A stretch of DNA of 64,000 nt. It comes from Lysobacter sp. (GTDB lineage: Bacteria; Pseudomonadota; Gammaproteobacteria; Xanthomonadales; Xanthomonadaceae). Every line of letters starts with the position of its first letter. Within the stretch, counting starts at the first letter, position 1. Position numbers and translations under genes: made by a program. The stretch is from assembly GCA_013141175.1 (NCBI GenBank), contig JABFRN010000001.1, forward strand, positions 3,492,001-3,556,000, written 5' to 3'. Shown here piece after piece: positions 53,374 through 63,600 of the stretch. The notes under the pieces were generated by a model that saw only the letters and a list, made by a program, of their open reading frames with translations, was not told where the DNA came from and ran no database searches.

Positions 53374-55197
53374 TCAGCGGCTCATGAATTCGGGGGACAT
53401 CAGGATCATCGCGACCATGCTGCGCAGGCGCTGCAGGTTGTAATGGCGCTTGAGATCGGTGGTCGCCGAAGTGTCGGTGTCGGTGATGACGTAGGTCGCG
53501 GGGTCGCCGTTCTGGGCCAGGAATGCCACCAGCACCTGCCGGCGCGAAGCGACCGGCAGATAGCCGAGAATCCGCTGGCACCAGTAATCGACCAGGTTGT
53601 TCGCGGTCCAACTGGCGACATTGGCGCGGCTCTGCGCCACGATCGGCAGCAACGGCGTCAAGGCGGTATCGGTGTCGAGCGTTTCGGTCAGCCAGCTCAG
53701 CATCTTCCACGTGGTGACCATGTTGTTGGAACCCGCCCAGGTCACGCCGACATCCGGGTAGCCGTTCGGCGCCGCCCAGTCGTAGGGCGCGTGGCCGGTG
53801 GCGGCGAGGCGGTTCATGAAATCGTTGCTGCGGGTTTCGCTGATGCCCTTGATCGTCCAGTCGCTGCCGCAGGCGCGGACTGCTGCAGCGATCAACTCGA
53901 ACGGGCGCCGGTTCTTCTGTCCCCATGCGTTGATGAACGCGTTGGACAGCAGGATGTGGCGCAGCGTGAGCCGCAGCTGGTTCGGATGCTGCCAGTTGGC
54001 GCGGAACACCGTCGCGGCGCTGTCGATCAGGGCCTGGTCCGGCTTGTCGGACACGAAGCGCCGGATCAGTTTCTTGCAGATGAACTTGGCGACGCGCGGA
54101 TGGGTGGCCAGACGGTCGTAGATGTCGCGCCCGTCCTTCATCGCCGCCTGCTCGGGGAAGATGTACATGCCCAACACCTGCTTGGGACCGGCGTCGTGCA
54201 TGGCCAGGCGGTAAACGAACGTGCCGTCGTTTTCGGTCGGAAAACCGTTGCCCCCGTTCTTCACCGTCCAGCCGGTGAACGCTGCGGCGGTGTCGTAGAC
54301 GTCGAGATCGGTGTAGCCGATCGGATAGCTCGGGTCCTCCGGCGCGGGCGGCACCTGCGCCGGGCTGACGAAGCCGAGGTAATTTTCCGCGCCCATCGCA
54401 TGCAGTTCCAGCAGCTCGCGCGCGTAGTTCTCGTTGGGGCCGGAGCGCGAATTGCTGCGGTTGTTGAGGTAATACATCATCGCGGTGCTCTGGCCCACCG
54501 CTTCGAGCATGGTGCGGAAATTGCCGAACGCGTTGGCGCGGATCACGTCGCGGTTGTAGTGGACGTAGACCGTCGAGGCGGTGCCGCTGTTGATGGCGAC
54601 ATTGAAATGGTTCTGCCAGAAATCGACCATCGTCTCCTGCAACTGGCGTTTCGAATACGCCGCGCGCACCAGCGCGGCGCGCTGGGTTTCGCGTGCCGGC
54701 GCCGAACTGTCGGTGTTGACGAGGGTATGGTCGGCCCAGAGCTGGGCCAGCGACTTGTTGAGCGTGGTGTAGCCGTTGGCGGTGGAAAGCCGGGCCTCCA
54801 GCGCGCTGTCGTCGATCGCGGAAGGATTGAGCTGCTGATCGACGAACGCGGTGAGCCGCGCGGTATCGTTCGCGCCCAGCGCGTTGAACTCGGCGATGGA
54901 CGTGGCGGTGGCGCCTGCGGTCAGGTTGTTCAGCACGCGGACCGGGAACGGTGCGCGCTGCATCGTCAGCAATTCCGGCTGCGAGATATCCGCCGTGCCC
55001 GGGCCGGCCATCCTGGGTATGCGTGGCTGATCGTTCGACGCTCCCGGCAGGGCGGAATCGGCCAGCGGTTCGAGGTCGGATGTGCCGAAACGCTCCGGCA
55101 GCGGCTGGAAGCGCAAGGGCCCTTTGATGCCATTGCGGCGGGCGATCTCTGACAGCAGCTTGCGTTGGCGCGTGGTGGGAGCGATGGGTCTGGGCAT
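53374..55197 (-). CDS. DUF1800 family protein, copy 2
   Basis: This 607-residue paralogue of 49858-51645 begins MPRPIAPTTRQRKLLSEIARRNG and ends MSPEFMSR. It has the same internal landmarks, including KKLIRRFVSDKPDQALIDSAA. It heads the second DUF1800-DUF1501 pair, upstream of the first pair on the minus strand. The 197-base gap to the next gene (bdh-like) probably holds its promoter, but boxes are not clear. Confidence 0.86.
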   Translation of the reverse strand: MPRPIAPTTRQRKLLSEIARRNGIKGPLRFQPLPERFGTSDLEPLADSALPGASNDQPRIPRMAGPGTADISQPELLTMQRAPFPVRVLNNLTAGATATSIAEFNALGANDTARLTAFVDQQLNPSAIDDSALEARLSTANGYTTLNKSLAQLWADHTLVNTDSSAPARETQRAALVRAAYSKRQLQETMVDFWQNHFNVAINSGTASTVYVHYNRDVIRANAFGNFRTMLEAVGQSTAMMYYLNNRSNSRSGPNENYARELLELHAMGAENYLGFVSPAQVPPAPEDPSYPIGYTDLDVYDTAAAFTGWTVKNGGNGFPTENDGTFVYRLAMHDAGPKQVLGMYIFPEQAAMKDGRDIYDRLATHPRVAKFICKKLIRRFVSDKPDQALIDSAATVFRANWQHPNQLRLTLRHILLSNAFINAWGQKNRRPFELIAAAVRACGSDWTIKGISETRSNDFMNRLAATGHAPYDWAAPNGYPDVGVTWAGSNNMVTTWKMLSWLTETLDTDTALTPLLPIVAQSRANVASWTANNLVDYWCQRILGYLPVASRRQVLVAFLAQNGDPATYVITDTDTSATTDLKRHYNLQRLRSMVAMILMSPEFMSR

Positions 55198-55394
55198 CTG
55201 GCAAACTCCGTTGCGCCCGCGCCTGTCGGCCGCGTGCGTTGGCTTTATGACTCCGGATTCCCCTCTGCCAGCATGCGCGATGTCATGGCACCGGGAATGT
55301 GACCGGGCTCAAGTTCCATGAACGTCCGACCGTGGGATGCGTTGACCGGCCGGTACGATTCGACGCCCAACTCGGCGCGCCGCGATGCCGCCCG

Positions 55395-56198
55395 CTACTG
55401 CGCGGTCCAGCCGCCATCGATCGGGAAGGAGGCGCCAGTCACGTTGTGCGCCTCGCGCCGGCACAGCCACAGCACCATCGAAGCGATGTCCCCGGGCAGC
55501 GACATGCGCAGGCTCGGCTGCTTTTCCGAGAGCAGTGCGCGGACACCGTCGTCGCGGCTGCCGCCATCGCGGCGCGCTTCGATCTGCGGTTCGATCAATG
55601 CGGTTTCCACCCAGCCCGGGCAGATGCAGTTGACGGTGATGCCGCCGCTGTCGCGGGTCCCGGCGGCGGCGTATTCCAGTGCCGCGACCTTGCTCAGACC
55701 GACGATTCCGAATTTGCTGGCCACGTAGGGCGCCTTGTTCGCCGAGGCGACCAGGCCGTGTACGGACGCGATGTTCACCACGCGGCCATAGCCACGCGTC
55801 GCCATGCCCGGCATCGCCAGACGCATGCTGTGGAACGCGGAGCTGAGGTTGATCGCGAGAATGTCGTTCCACTTCTGGGTCGGCATCTCGGCCAGCGGCA
55901 CCGCGTGCTGGATGCCGGCGTTGTTCACCAATACGTCGAGCGGCGACCACGCATCGATCGCGGCCATCATCGCTTCGATCTGGTCGGGGTCGCGCAGGTC
56001 GGCGCCGAAGTGGCGCACATCGCCCGCGCCCGCGTCGCGCACCGCTTGCCGTGCGGCTTCGATCTGCTCCGGCGTGCCAAGCCCGTTGATCGCGATCTTC
56101 GCGCCCGCTGCGGCCAGACCGCAGGCGATGGCCAGGCCGATGCCGGAAGTGCTGCCGGTGACGAGGGCGGTGCGCGAAGCGAGGAAGGTGTCGGACAT
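55395..56198 (-). CDS. 3-hydroxybutyrate dehydrogenase-like SDR
   Basis: This 267-residue classical SDR has TGSTSGIG at 14-21, NNAG at 92-95 and the catalytic S145, Y158, K162 (YVASK). The overall sequence, including SGGITVNCICPGWVETALIEPQ and the C-terminal FPIDGGW, matches the D-beta-hydroxybutyrate dehydrogenase (BdhA) subfamily as I know it, which interconverts D-3-hydroxybutyrate and acetoacetate with NAD. Its neighbour is a GntP-family permease, a typical partner. The start ATG 56198 has no strong ribosome binding site. Confidence 0.82.
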   Translation of the reverse strand: MSDTFLASRTALVTGSTSGIGLAIACGLAAAGAKIAINGLGTPEQIEAARQAVRDAGAGDVRHFGADLRDPDQIEAMMAAIDAWSPLDVLVNNAGIQHAVPLAEMPTQKWNDILAINLSSAFHSMRLAMPGMATRGYGRVVNIASVHGLVASANKAPYVASKFGIVGLSKVAALEYAAAGTRDSGGITVNCICPGWVETALIEPQIEARRDGGSRDDGVRALLSEKQPSLRMSLPGDIASMVLWLCRREAHNVTGASFPIDGGWTAQ

Positions 56199-56262
56199 AT
56201 GAGGACTCGGCAGAAAGATCGAGTAAAGCGCAATTGCGCTGAGGGGATTATGCGGCTTCAAG

Positions 56263-56387
56263 CGTAGGGCGGGCCCTGGCCCGCCGTTGCGATGTTTCCG
56301 ATCGCGGCGCGCGATGATCGAAACCGCTCTCGATCATTGCTGCTTTCAACTGAGAGTTGGCAATGGCGGGCCAGGGCCCGCCCTACG
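56263..56387. repeat. Palindromic repeat pair, GTAGGGCGGGCC family
   Basis: Arms 56263-56290 and 56360-56387 are inverted copies matching at 27 of 28 positions. Each arm contains the palindromic core GGCGGGCCCTGGCCCGCC. The pair lies between the dehydrogenase and permease genes. It is a third repeat family distinct from the GTAGGAGCGGC and GGTGCGCC types. Confidence 0.9.
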
Positions 56388-56404
56388 AGGTTGGCACCAC
56401 CCGA

Positions 56405-57808
56405 TCACACCAGTCCGGTCAGATAGAACGCCGCGATGACGACGAATACCGCAGAGGTCTTGATCAGGGTGATCGCGAAAATATCCTTGTAGGCCTGGCG
56501 GTGGGTCAGACCGGTCACCGCGAGCAGGGTGATCACCGCGCCGTTGTGGGGCAGGGTGTCCATGCCGCCGGATGCCATGGACGCGATGCGATGCAGGACA
56601 TCCATCGGAATCTGCGCCGCCTGGGCGTTGGCGATGAAGGTTTCGGCCATGGCCGCCAGTGCGATGCTCATGCCGCCGGATGCGGAGCCGGTGATGCCGG
56701 CCAAGGCGGTGACGGTGATCGCTTCGTTGACCAGCGGATTCGGAATCGCGTGCAGCGCGTTCGCGACCACCAGAAAGCCGGGCAGGGCCGCGATGACGGC
56801 GCCGAAACCATACTCCGAGGCGGTATTCATCGACGCCAGCATCGCGCCGCCGATGGCGTTCTTCGCGCCCTCGGCGAAACTCGCGGTCACCGGCTTCCAC
56901 GCCAGCACGATGACGCTGGCGATGCCGACCAGCAGCGCGCCCTGCACGGCCCAGATCGCGGCCACTTTCGACACTTCCTGCACCACCGGTGCGGCGTTTC
57001 CGATCACCGCCGGCACGAACTCGTGGCTGGTGCCGTAGACCTTCGGAATCCACAGGGTCAGCAGTTTGTTGACGATGCCCACCAGCAGCAGCGGCGACAG
57101 CGCCAGCAGCGGATGCGCGAGCTTGCTGTCGGCGAAGGGCGCGGGTTCGTTGCTGAGCGTCGCCGGGTCGCCGTAGCCTTCGCCGTTGCGCTTGGCGGCG
57201 CGGCGGCGCCATTCCAGATAGCTCATGCCGACGATCAGGATGAACACCGCGCCGATCGTGCCCAGCCACGGCGCCGCCCAGGTGGTGGTGCCGAAGAACG
57301 AGGTCGGAATGATGTTCTGGATCTGCGGCGTGCCCGGCAGCGCGTCCATGGTGAAGGTGAAGGCGCCCAGCGCGATGGTGCCCGGGATCAGCCGTTTCGG
57401 GATGTCGCTCTGGCGGAACAGTTCCGCGGCGAAGGGATAGACCGCGAACACCACCACGAACAGCGACACGCCGCCGTAGGTCAGCAGCGCGCAGACCGCG
57501 ACGATCGACAGCATTGCGCGCTCCGCGCCGAACAGCCCGATCACCGCGCGGACGATGGATTTCGAGAACCCCGACAATTCGATCAGCTTGCCGAAGATCG
57601 CACCGAGCAGGAACACCGGGAAGTACAGCTTCAGGAACCCGACCATCTTGTCCATGAACAGGCCGGTGAACATCGGCGCGACCAGCGAACTGTCGGTCAG
57701 CAGCACCGCCCCCAGCGCCGCGATCGGCGCGAACAGGATCACGCTGTAGCCGCGATAAGCCACGAACATCAGGAAGCACAGCGCCGCCAGCACGATCAGA
57801 AAGGACAT
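56405..57808 (-). CDS. GntP-family permease, probable 3-hydroxybutyrate transporter
   Basis: This 467-residue membrane protein has about 12-14 hydrophobic segments. It fits the GntP (gluconate:H+ symporter) family, whose closest relatives include the D-beta-hydroxybutyrate permease; MDALPGTPQIQNIIPTSFFG and GMDTLPHNGAVITLLAVTG are characteristic. The substrate call rests on its neighbour dehydrogenase. ATG 57808 starts directly before the first helix; the frame is open further upstream but that part is polar and unlike the family. Confidence 0.82.
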   Translation of the reverse strand: MSFLIVLAALCFLMFVAYRGYSVILFAPIAALGAVLLTDSSLVAPMFTGLFMDKMVGFLKLYFPVFLLGAIFGKLIELSGFSKSIVRAVIGLFGAERAMLSIVAVCALLTYGGVSLFVVVFAVYPFAAELFRQSDIPKRLIPGTIALGAFTFTMDALPGTPQIQNIIPTSFFGTTTWAAPWLGTIGAVFILIVGMSYLEWRRRAAKRNGEGYGDPATLSNEPAPFADSKLAHPLLALSPLLLVGIVNKLLTLWIPKVYGTSHEFVPAVIGNAAPVVQEVSKVAAIWAVQGALLVGIASVIVLAWKPVTASFAEGAKNAIGGAMLASMNTASEYGFGAVIAALPGFLVVANALHAIPNPLVNEAITVTALAGITGSASGGMSIALAAMAETFIANAQAAQIPMDVLHRIASMASGGMDTLPHNGAVITLLAVTGLTHRQAYKDIFAITLIKTSAVFVVIAAFYLTGLV

Positions 57809-58047
57809 GTCACCGTCGCCATGAAGAGTTTCTCGGGAAGACCGCGATCGGGCGCCGTGGAGACGCGCGTGCTGGCCGTCGGCCACGGAGCGGCCCTGCG
57901 CAGCCGCAGTTGGGGCCGCCAGTGTCGGCAGCCGGCGCTGCGCGGCCCATTGTCCGAAGGTACAAGTGCCCGGGCCGGCGTCACTGCCTAGTCTTGCCAC
58001 CATGTGGCCGCCGAGCGTCGGCAGCCTGACCGTTTGAGGAAAGATCG

Positions 58048-60339
58048 ATGAGTCGTGCGAATCCAACCGCCTTCCCGGCCAATGCCGCGCGCAAGCGTGG
58101 AGCGTTGCCGTACAGCAGCCTGAGTCTCGCCGTCGGGACGGCGCTGGCGCTCGGCATGTTCGCGCCGATGGGGTATGCCCAGGACGCCGCTGCTGGCGCC
58201 GAATCCGATCGGAACACCCTGGATACGATCACTGTCACCGCGCGCAAACGCGAGGAAACCCTGCAGGACGTGCCCGTCGCGGTCACCGCGTTCACCGCCG
58301 ATTCGCTCGACAAACTCAACGTCGAAGACCTCAGCGACCTCGACGCGCAGGTGCCCAACCTCACGATCTACGCCGCGCGCGGCTCCAGCAGCACGGTCAC
58401 CGCCTACCTGCGCGGCGTCGGCCAGTCCGATCCGCTGTGGGGCGTCGATCCGGGCGTCGGCATCTATCTGGACGATGTCTACATCGCCCGTCCGCAGGGC
58501 GCGCTGCTCGATGTGTTCGACGTGAACCGGGTCGAAGTGCTGCGCGGACCGCAGGGCTCGCTCTACGGCAAGAACACCATCGGCGGCGCGATCAAATACG
58601 TCTCCAAGCCGCTGCCGGAGCAGGTCGACGGCTTCGCCTCGATCACCGTCGGCAACTACAACCAGCTCGATACGAAGGCTGCCATCGGCGGTCCGTTGTT
58701 CGGCGAGAACAGCGGCCTGCGCGCGCGGATCGCGGTCGCCAACCTCAACCGCGACGGCTTCGGCGAGAACGTCAACACCCACCAGCAGGTGAGCGACAAG
58801 GAAATCAACGCGTTGCGCTTCAATCTGGGCGCCTATTCGGAGGATGATTTCGATGTCCAGTTCGCCTTCGACTGGGTCGACGACAAGTCCGGCGTGCGCG
58901 CCGCGCGGATGCTGGCGCCGAACCGTTTCGCGCCGACCGCGCTGCCGCTGGACGATCGCTACGACGTGCGCAATGGCATGCTCAACACCAACAACACCGA
59001 GTTGAGGGGCGCTTCCGCGACCGTCAACTGGCGCCCGAGCGACAGTTGGGCCTTCAAATACGTGGTCGCCAAGCGCGAATCCGACACCGAGACCAACATC
59101 GATTTCGACACCCTGCCGAACAAGATCGCCGACGTGAAGGCGTTCTATACCGACGAGCAGACCTCGCACGAGATCCAGGCGAACTACGATGGCGGCGGTC
59201 GCTCTCGCGGCGTGTTCGGCGTCTACAAGTTCGACGGACGTGCCGGCGGCCAGGTGCTCAACAACTTCTTCAACCTGCTGTTCGGCGATACCCAGGGTGA
59301 CGTGTTCACCAACAGCGTGGCCGTCTACGGCGACTGGACCTTCGATCTGACCGACCAGCTCAAGCTCGATGTCGGCATCCGCTACACCGACGAAGACAAG
59401 CATGCCGTGGTGCTGAACCGCTTCTACACCGACGCCACCTACACCGTGCTGCGTCCGGTCGCGCCGATCGCTGCGAACTTCGACAAGACCATCAACTTCA
59501 AGAACACCTCGCCGAAGATCTCGCTGGACTACCAGTTCAACGACAACATCATGATCTATGGCCTCGCCAGTCGCGGCTTCAAATCGGGTGGTTACAACAT
59601 CCGCGCGCAGGCGGTTGCGGTGCCGCGCTCGGCCGAGCCCTTCCAGGACGAGTCCGTGGACAGCTTCGAGATCGGCAGCAAGATGTCGTTCCTCGATCAG
59701 CGCCTGTTCGTGAACCTGTCGGCGTTCCACAACACCTACAAGGACATCCAGCTGTCGGTGTTCACCGCCTACGACAGCAACGGCGACGGGACCGACGACG
59801 CGTTCTTCGGCGACTTCACCAATGCCGGTGAAGGCACCGTCAACGGTTTCGAAGCCGAATACCAGTGGCTGCCGTCCTCGCACTGGGCGATCTCGGGCAA
59901 CCTGGCATGGCTCGATGCCAAGTACGACCGCTACATCTTCAAGAACGTCGATATCTCCGGCCAGCAGGAATTCACCAACGCACCGGAATTCTCGGGCGCG
60001 CTGAATCTCGAATACCGCACGCCGGTCGGGGCGATGGGCAATCTGTCTGCGCGAGTGGGCTACAGCTATCAGACCGATGTGGTCGCGACCACCGAAGTGG
60101 TCCGCGATCCGGTCACCGGCGCCACCGCGACCCCGATCACCCAGGACGGCTACGGCCTGATCAACGCCGGCGTGATCTGGAAGCTCAACGATGCCTGGAG
60201 TTTCTCCCTGCAGGGCAGCAACCTCGCCGACGAGGAATACCTCACCACCGGCTACAACCTGGTGTCGGCGCTCGGCGTGTTCACCGGGTTCTACGGCCCG
60301 CCGCGCCAGTACACGCTGTCGGCGCGCTACGATTTCTGA
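58048..60339 (+). CDS. TonB-dependent outer membrane receptor 2
   Basis: The 763-residue product has a long signal peptide (about 1-44, cleavage near GYAQ-DA). A TonB box TLDTITVTA (58-66), plug domain (NRVEVLRGPQGSLYGKNTIGGAIKY) and barrel follow. ATG 58048 has GAGGAAAG upstream. It is divergent from the permease gene, so the 239-base gap holds promoters for both. Together with the dehydrogenase and permease, this suggests uptake of a hydroxybutyrate oligomer, though this is inferred from position only. Confidence 0.9.
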   Translation: MSRANPTAFPANAARKRGALPYSSLSLAVGTALALGMFAPMGYAQDAAAGAESDRNTLDTITVTARKREETLQDVPVAVTAFTADSLDKLNVEDLSDLDAQVPNLTIYAARGSSSTVTAYLRGVGQSDPLWGVDPGVGIYLDDVYIARPQGALLDVFDVNRVEVLRGPQGSLYGKNTIGGAIKYVSKPLPEQVDGFASITVGNYNQLDTKAAIGGPLFGENSGLRARIAVANLNRDGFGENVNTHQQVSDKEINALRFNLGAYSEDDFDVQFAFDWVDDKSGVRAARMLAPNRFAPTALPLDDRYDVRNGMLNTNNTELRGASATVNWRPSDSWAFKYVVAKRESDTETNIDFDTLPNKIADVKAFYTDEQTSHEIQANYDGGGRSRGVFGVYKFDGRAGGQVLNNFFNLLFGDTQGDVFTNSVAVYGDWTFDLTDQLKLDVGIRYTDEDKHAVVLNRFYTDATYTVLRPVAPIAANFDKTINFKNTSPKISLDYQFNDNIMIYGLASRGFKSGGYNIRAQAVAVPRSAEPFQDESVDSFEIGSKMSFLDQRLFVNLSAFHNTYKDIQLSVFTAYDSNGDGTDDAFFGDFTNAGEGTVNGFEAEYQWLPSSHWAISGNLAWLDAKYDRYIFKNVDISGQQEFTNAPEFSGALNLEYRTPVGAMGNLSARVGYSYQTDVVATTEVVRDPVTGATATPITQDGYGLINAGVIWKLNDAWSFSLQGSNLADEEYLTTGYNLVSALGVFTGFYGPPRQYTLSARYDF

Positions 60340-60372
60340 TCGCAGCACAAGTCGGGCAGAGATCTGAAACAG

Positions 60373-60398
60373 CGGCGGACGTAAGTCCGCCGTTTTTT
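60373..60398 (+). terminator. Intrinsic terminator after the second TonB receptor gene
   Basis: An 8-bp stem CGGCGGAC/GTCCGCCG (60373-60380 and 60385-60392) with a GTAA tetraloop is followed by six T residues. A palindromic repeat begins at the same point. Confidence 0.9.
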
Positions 60399-60538
60399 GT
60401 AGGAGCGGCTTCAGCCGCGAAGCCCGCATTGTTTCCGCTGCAGCGCAATTCGTCATCCGGATGAGATGCCTTGTGCTAGATAGCGGGCATCATTGTCTAT
60501 GCAAGCCTATGGGCTTCGCGGCTGAAGCCGCTCCTACA
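60398..60538. repeat. Palindromic repeat pair, GTAGGAGCGGC family (copy 2)
   Basis: Arms 60398-60425 and 60511-60538 are perfect 28-bp inverted copies, each starting TGTAGGAGCGGCTTCAGCCG in its orientation. It shares the core of the pair at 3153-3220 but with a different internal spacer. The rest of the 328-base gap (60340-60667) holds no gene I can support. Confidence 0.9.
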
Positions 60539-60667
60539 GAAAGCCAAGGCGTCCGCACTCCCGTGGTGTATGTCCATCTGCGATATCCTCCCGATTCGAG
60601 AGAGACCAGTCCGCATCGGGGATATGCCGAAGACCGCCATCCAGCGTAGACCCACGAGCGCAGCGTC

Positions 60668-63600
60668 ATGCTGAGCATCGGTGTCGTGATCCTCGCCAGC
60701 CTCGGTTGGCTCGGGATCATGTTCGCGGTCGCGGTCTACGGTGAACGCCGACCGCAGGCCCTGGCCCGGCGCTGGCCGGACATCTACGCGCTCTCGCTCG
60801 CGGTGTATTGCACCTCGTGGACGTTCTTCGGCACCGTCACCCAGGCCGCGCGCTACGGCTGGCCGCTGCCGCCGACCTTCGTCGGCACCATCCTCCTTTA
60901 CGTCTTCGGGATCGGCCTGTTGATGCGGCTGGTGCGGCTGGTGCGCGAAAGCAACAGCACCTCGATCGCGGATTTCGTCGCCAGCCGGCTCGGGCAGGAT
61001 GGTTGGCTCGCCGCTGCCGTCACCTTCGTCGCGGTGCTGGGCATCGTGCCGTACATCGCGCTGCAGCTGAAAGCCGTGGCGATGAGCTTCGCGCTGCTGG
61101 TCCACGACGATGCGGCGCAGGTGCCGGCGTGGCAGGACAGCGCGCTCTACGTGGCGCTGGTGATGGCCGCGTTCGCGATGCTGTTCGGCACCCGCAGCGC
61201 GAGCGCCGCCGAGCACAATCGCGGACTGATCCTGGCGATGGCGTTCGAGGCCCTGCTCAAGCTGGGCGCGATGCTGGCGATCGGGGTATTCGCGTTCGGA
61301 TTGCCGGCGGCACCGTCCGCGACCGAATTGCTGCGCCCGCAGGCAGGCGATCTTTCCGGCTTCGCGCCGCTGGTGTTGCTGGGCATGCTGGCGATGTTCA
61401 CCCTGCCGCACCAGTTCCACGTCGGTGCGGTCGAATGTCGCGACGAGCGCCACGTGCTGCGCGCGCGCTGGCTGTTTCCGCTGTATCTGCTGCTGATCGC
61501 GATTCCCATCCTGCCGCTGGCGCGCGCGGGCGATGCCCTGCTCGGTGCGCAGAACGTGCCGTCCGACCTGTACGTGCTGGCGCTGCCGCTGTCGCAGGGC
61601 CGCGAGGGGCTGGCGCTGCTCGCGTTTCTCGGCGGCTTGAGCGCGGGCACCGGCATGGTGATCGTCAGTACGGTCACGCTGAGTCTGATGATCGGCAATC
61701 ATTGGCTCACGCCGCTGTGGCTGCGCGGGGTGTGGGCACCGCGACGCGGCGATCGGGCCACGCCATCGGAGCAACCCGACCTGCGCGGCGCGGTGCTGGT
61801 GCAGCGCCGGATCGGCATTCTGGTCATCGTGCTGCTGGCCTGGGGTTACAGCCGTCTGATCGCCGGCAACGATGCGCTGGCCGATGTCGGTGCGCTGTCG
61901 TTCTCGGCGTTGGCCGCGCTGGCGCCTGCGCTGGGCTTCGCGCTGTGGCGACCGCAGACGCCGCCGCGCGCGGTGCTGCTCGGTATCGCCGCAGCGGTCG
62001 CGCTCTGGGTATGGCTGCTGCTGGTGCCGGCGCTGGTCGAAGCGCGCGGCCTTGAGACGCAGTGGTTGCGCGAGGGGCCGGGTGGCTGGTCGATACTCGC
62101 GCCGGACGCGTTCTTCGGGCTCACCGGCTGGAGCCGGCTCGGACGTGCGGTGACGATGAGCCTGTTCGCCGGCGTGATCGTCACATTGTTCGCATCGACG
62201 CGCGCGACCGCGTGGTGGCAGGCGGGCCCGCGCCGTGCGGGCGCGCGCGGACTCGCACTCGATACCTTGCGCGATGCCGGACGCCGATTTCTTCCGCGCG
62301 AGACCGTCGATGCCGCGCTGCTGGGCGCACCCGCCGCCGGTGCGGTGCCGGTGCTGCAGGAGACGCGGCTGGAGCGCGAGCTCGCGGCGGTGTTGGGGTC
62401 GGCGTCCGCACGCCTGCTGCTGGACGCCGCGCGTCGCGAGGCGGGCCGCGATTTCGATACGGTCGCCGCGATCGTCGGCGAAGCCTCGCAGGATCTGCGC
62501 TTCAACCAGCGCCTGCTCGAAGCCGCGTTGGAGAACATGAGCCAGGGCATCAGTGTCGTCGATCGCGATCTGCGCCTGGTGGCATGGAACCACCGCTACG
62601 CAGAACTGTTCGGTTATCCGGAATCGCTGCTGCGCGTGGGCGTGCCGGTCGCCGATCTGGTGCGCTACAACCTGCGCAATGGCTGGAACGCGAGTTCGAT
62701 CGAAGAGGAAGTCGAGAAACGCGTGCGCCACATGCATGCCGGCACACCGTACATCAGCGAGCGCGTGTTTCCCGATGGCGGTGCGGTCGAAGACGGCGTG
62801 ATCGAAATCCGCGGCAATCCGATGCCCGACGGCGGTTTCGTCGCGACGTTCACCGATGTCACCGCGTTCCGCCATGCCGAGGCCGAACTGATCCGCAGCA
62901 ACGAAACGCTGGAGCAGCGCGTGGCCGACCGCACCGCGCGACTCGATCAGGCGCGTGCCGACGCCGAGCGCGCCAACGATGCCAAAAGCCGCTTCCTCGC
63001 CGCGATCGGCCACGATCTGCTGCAGCCGCTGCATGCGGCGCAGTTGTTCACCGACGCGCTGGTGGAACAACTGCCCGCCGAAGCGCAGCGCGCGACCGCA
63101 CAGCAGATCCGCGGTGCGCTGGATTCCACCGGCGACCTGCTGTCGGGGCTGCTGGACATGTCGCGGCTGGAAGCCGGTGGTCTGGTGCCGCAGCCGCGCG
63201 TATTTCCGCTGGCCGACGTGCTGGAACCGCTGGCGTCGGAATTCCGCGCGCTCGCCGCGGAGCGCGGCCTGCGCTTCCGCTATCGCGCCACCCGCGCCTG
63301 GGTGCACACCGATCCGCAGTTGTTGCGGCGGGTGTTGCAGAACTTTCTCGCCAATGCCGTGCGTTACACCGAACGCGGCGGCGTGCTGCTGGGCGTTCGC
63401 CATGACGGCGGCCGACTGCGGATCGAAGTACACGACACCGGCCCCGGCATTCCCGAATCGCAGCAACGGGTGATCTTCGAGGAATTCCGGCGTGGAGACG
63501 GCGCCGCAGGGCAGGGGCTCGGTCTGGGCCTGGCCATCGCCGATCGCATCGCGCGTCTGCTCGATGCGCCGCTGCGGCTGCGCAGTCGCCGTGCGCGTGG

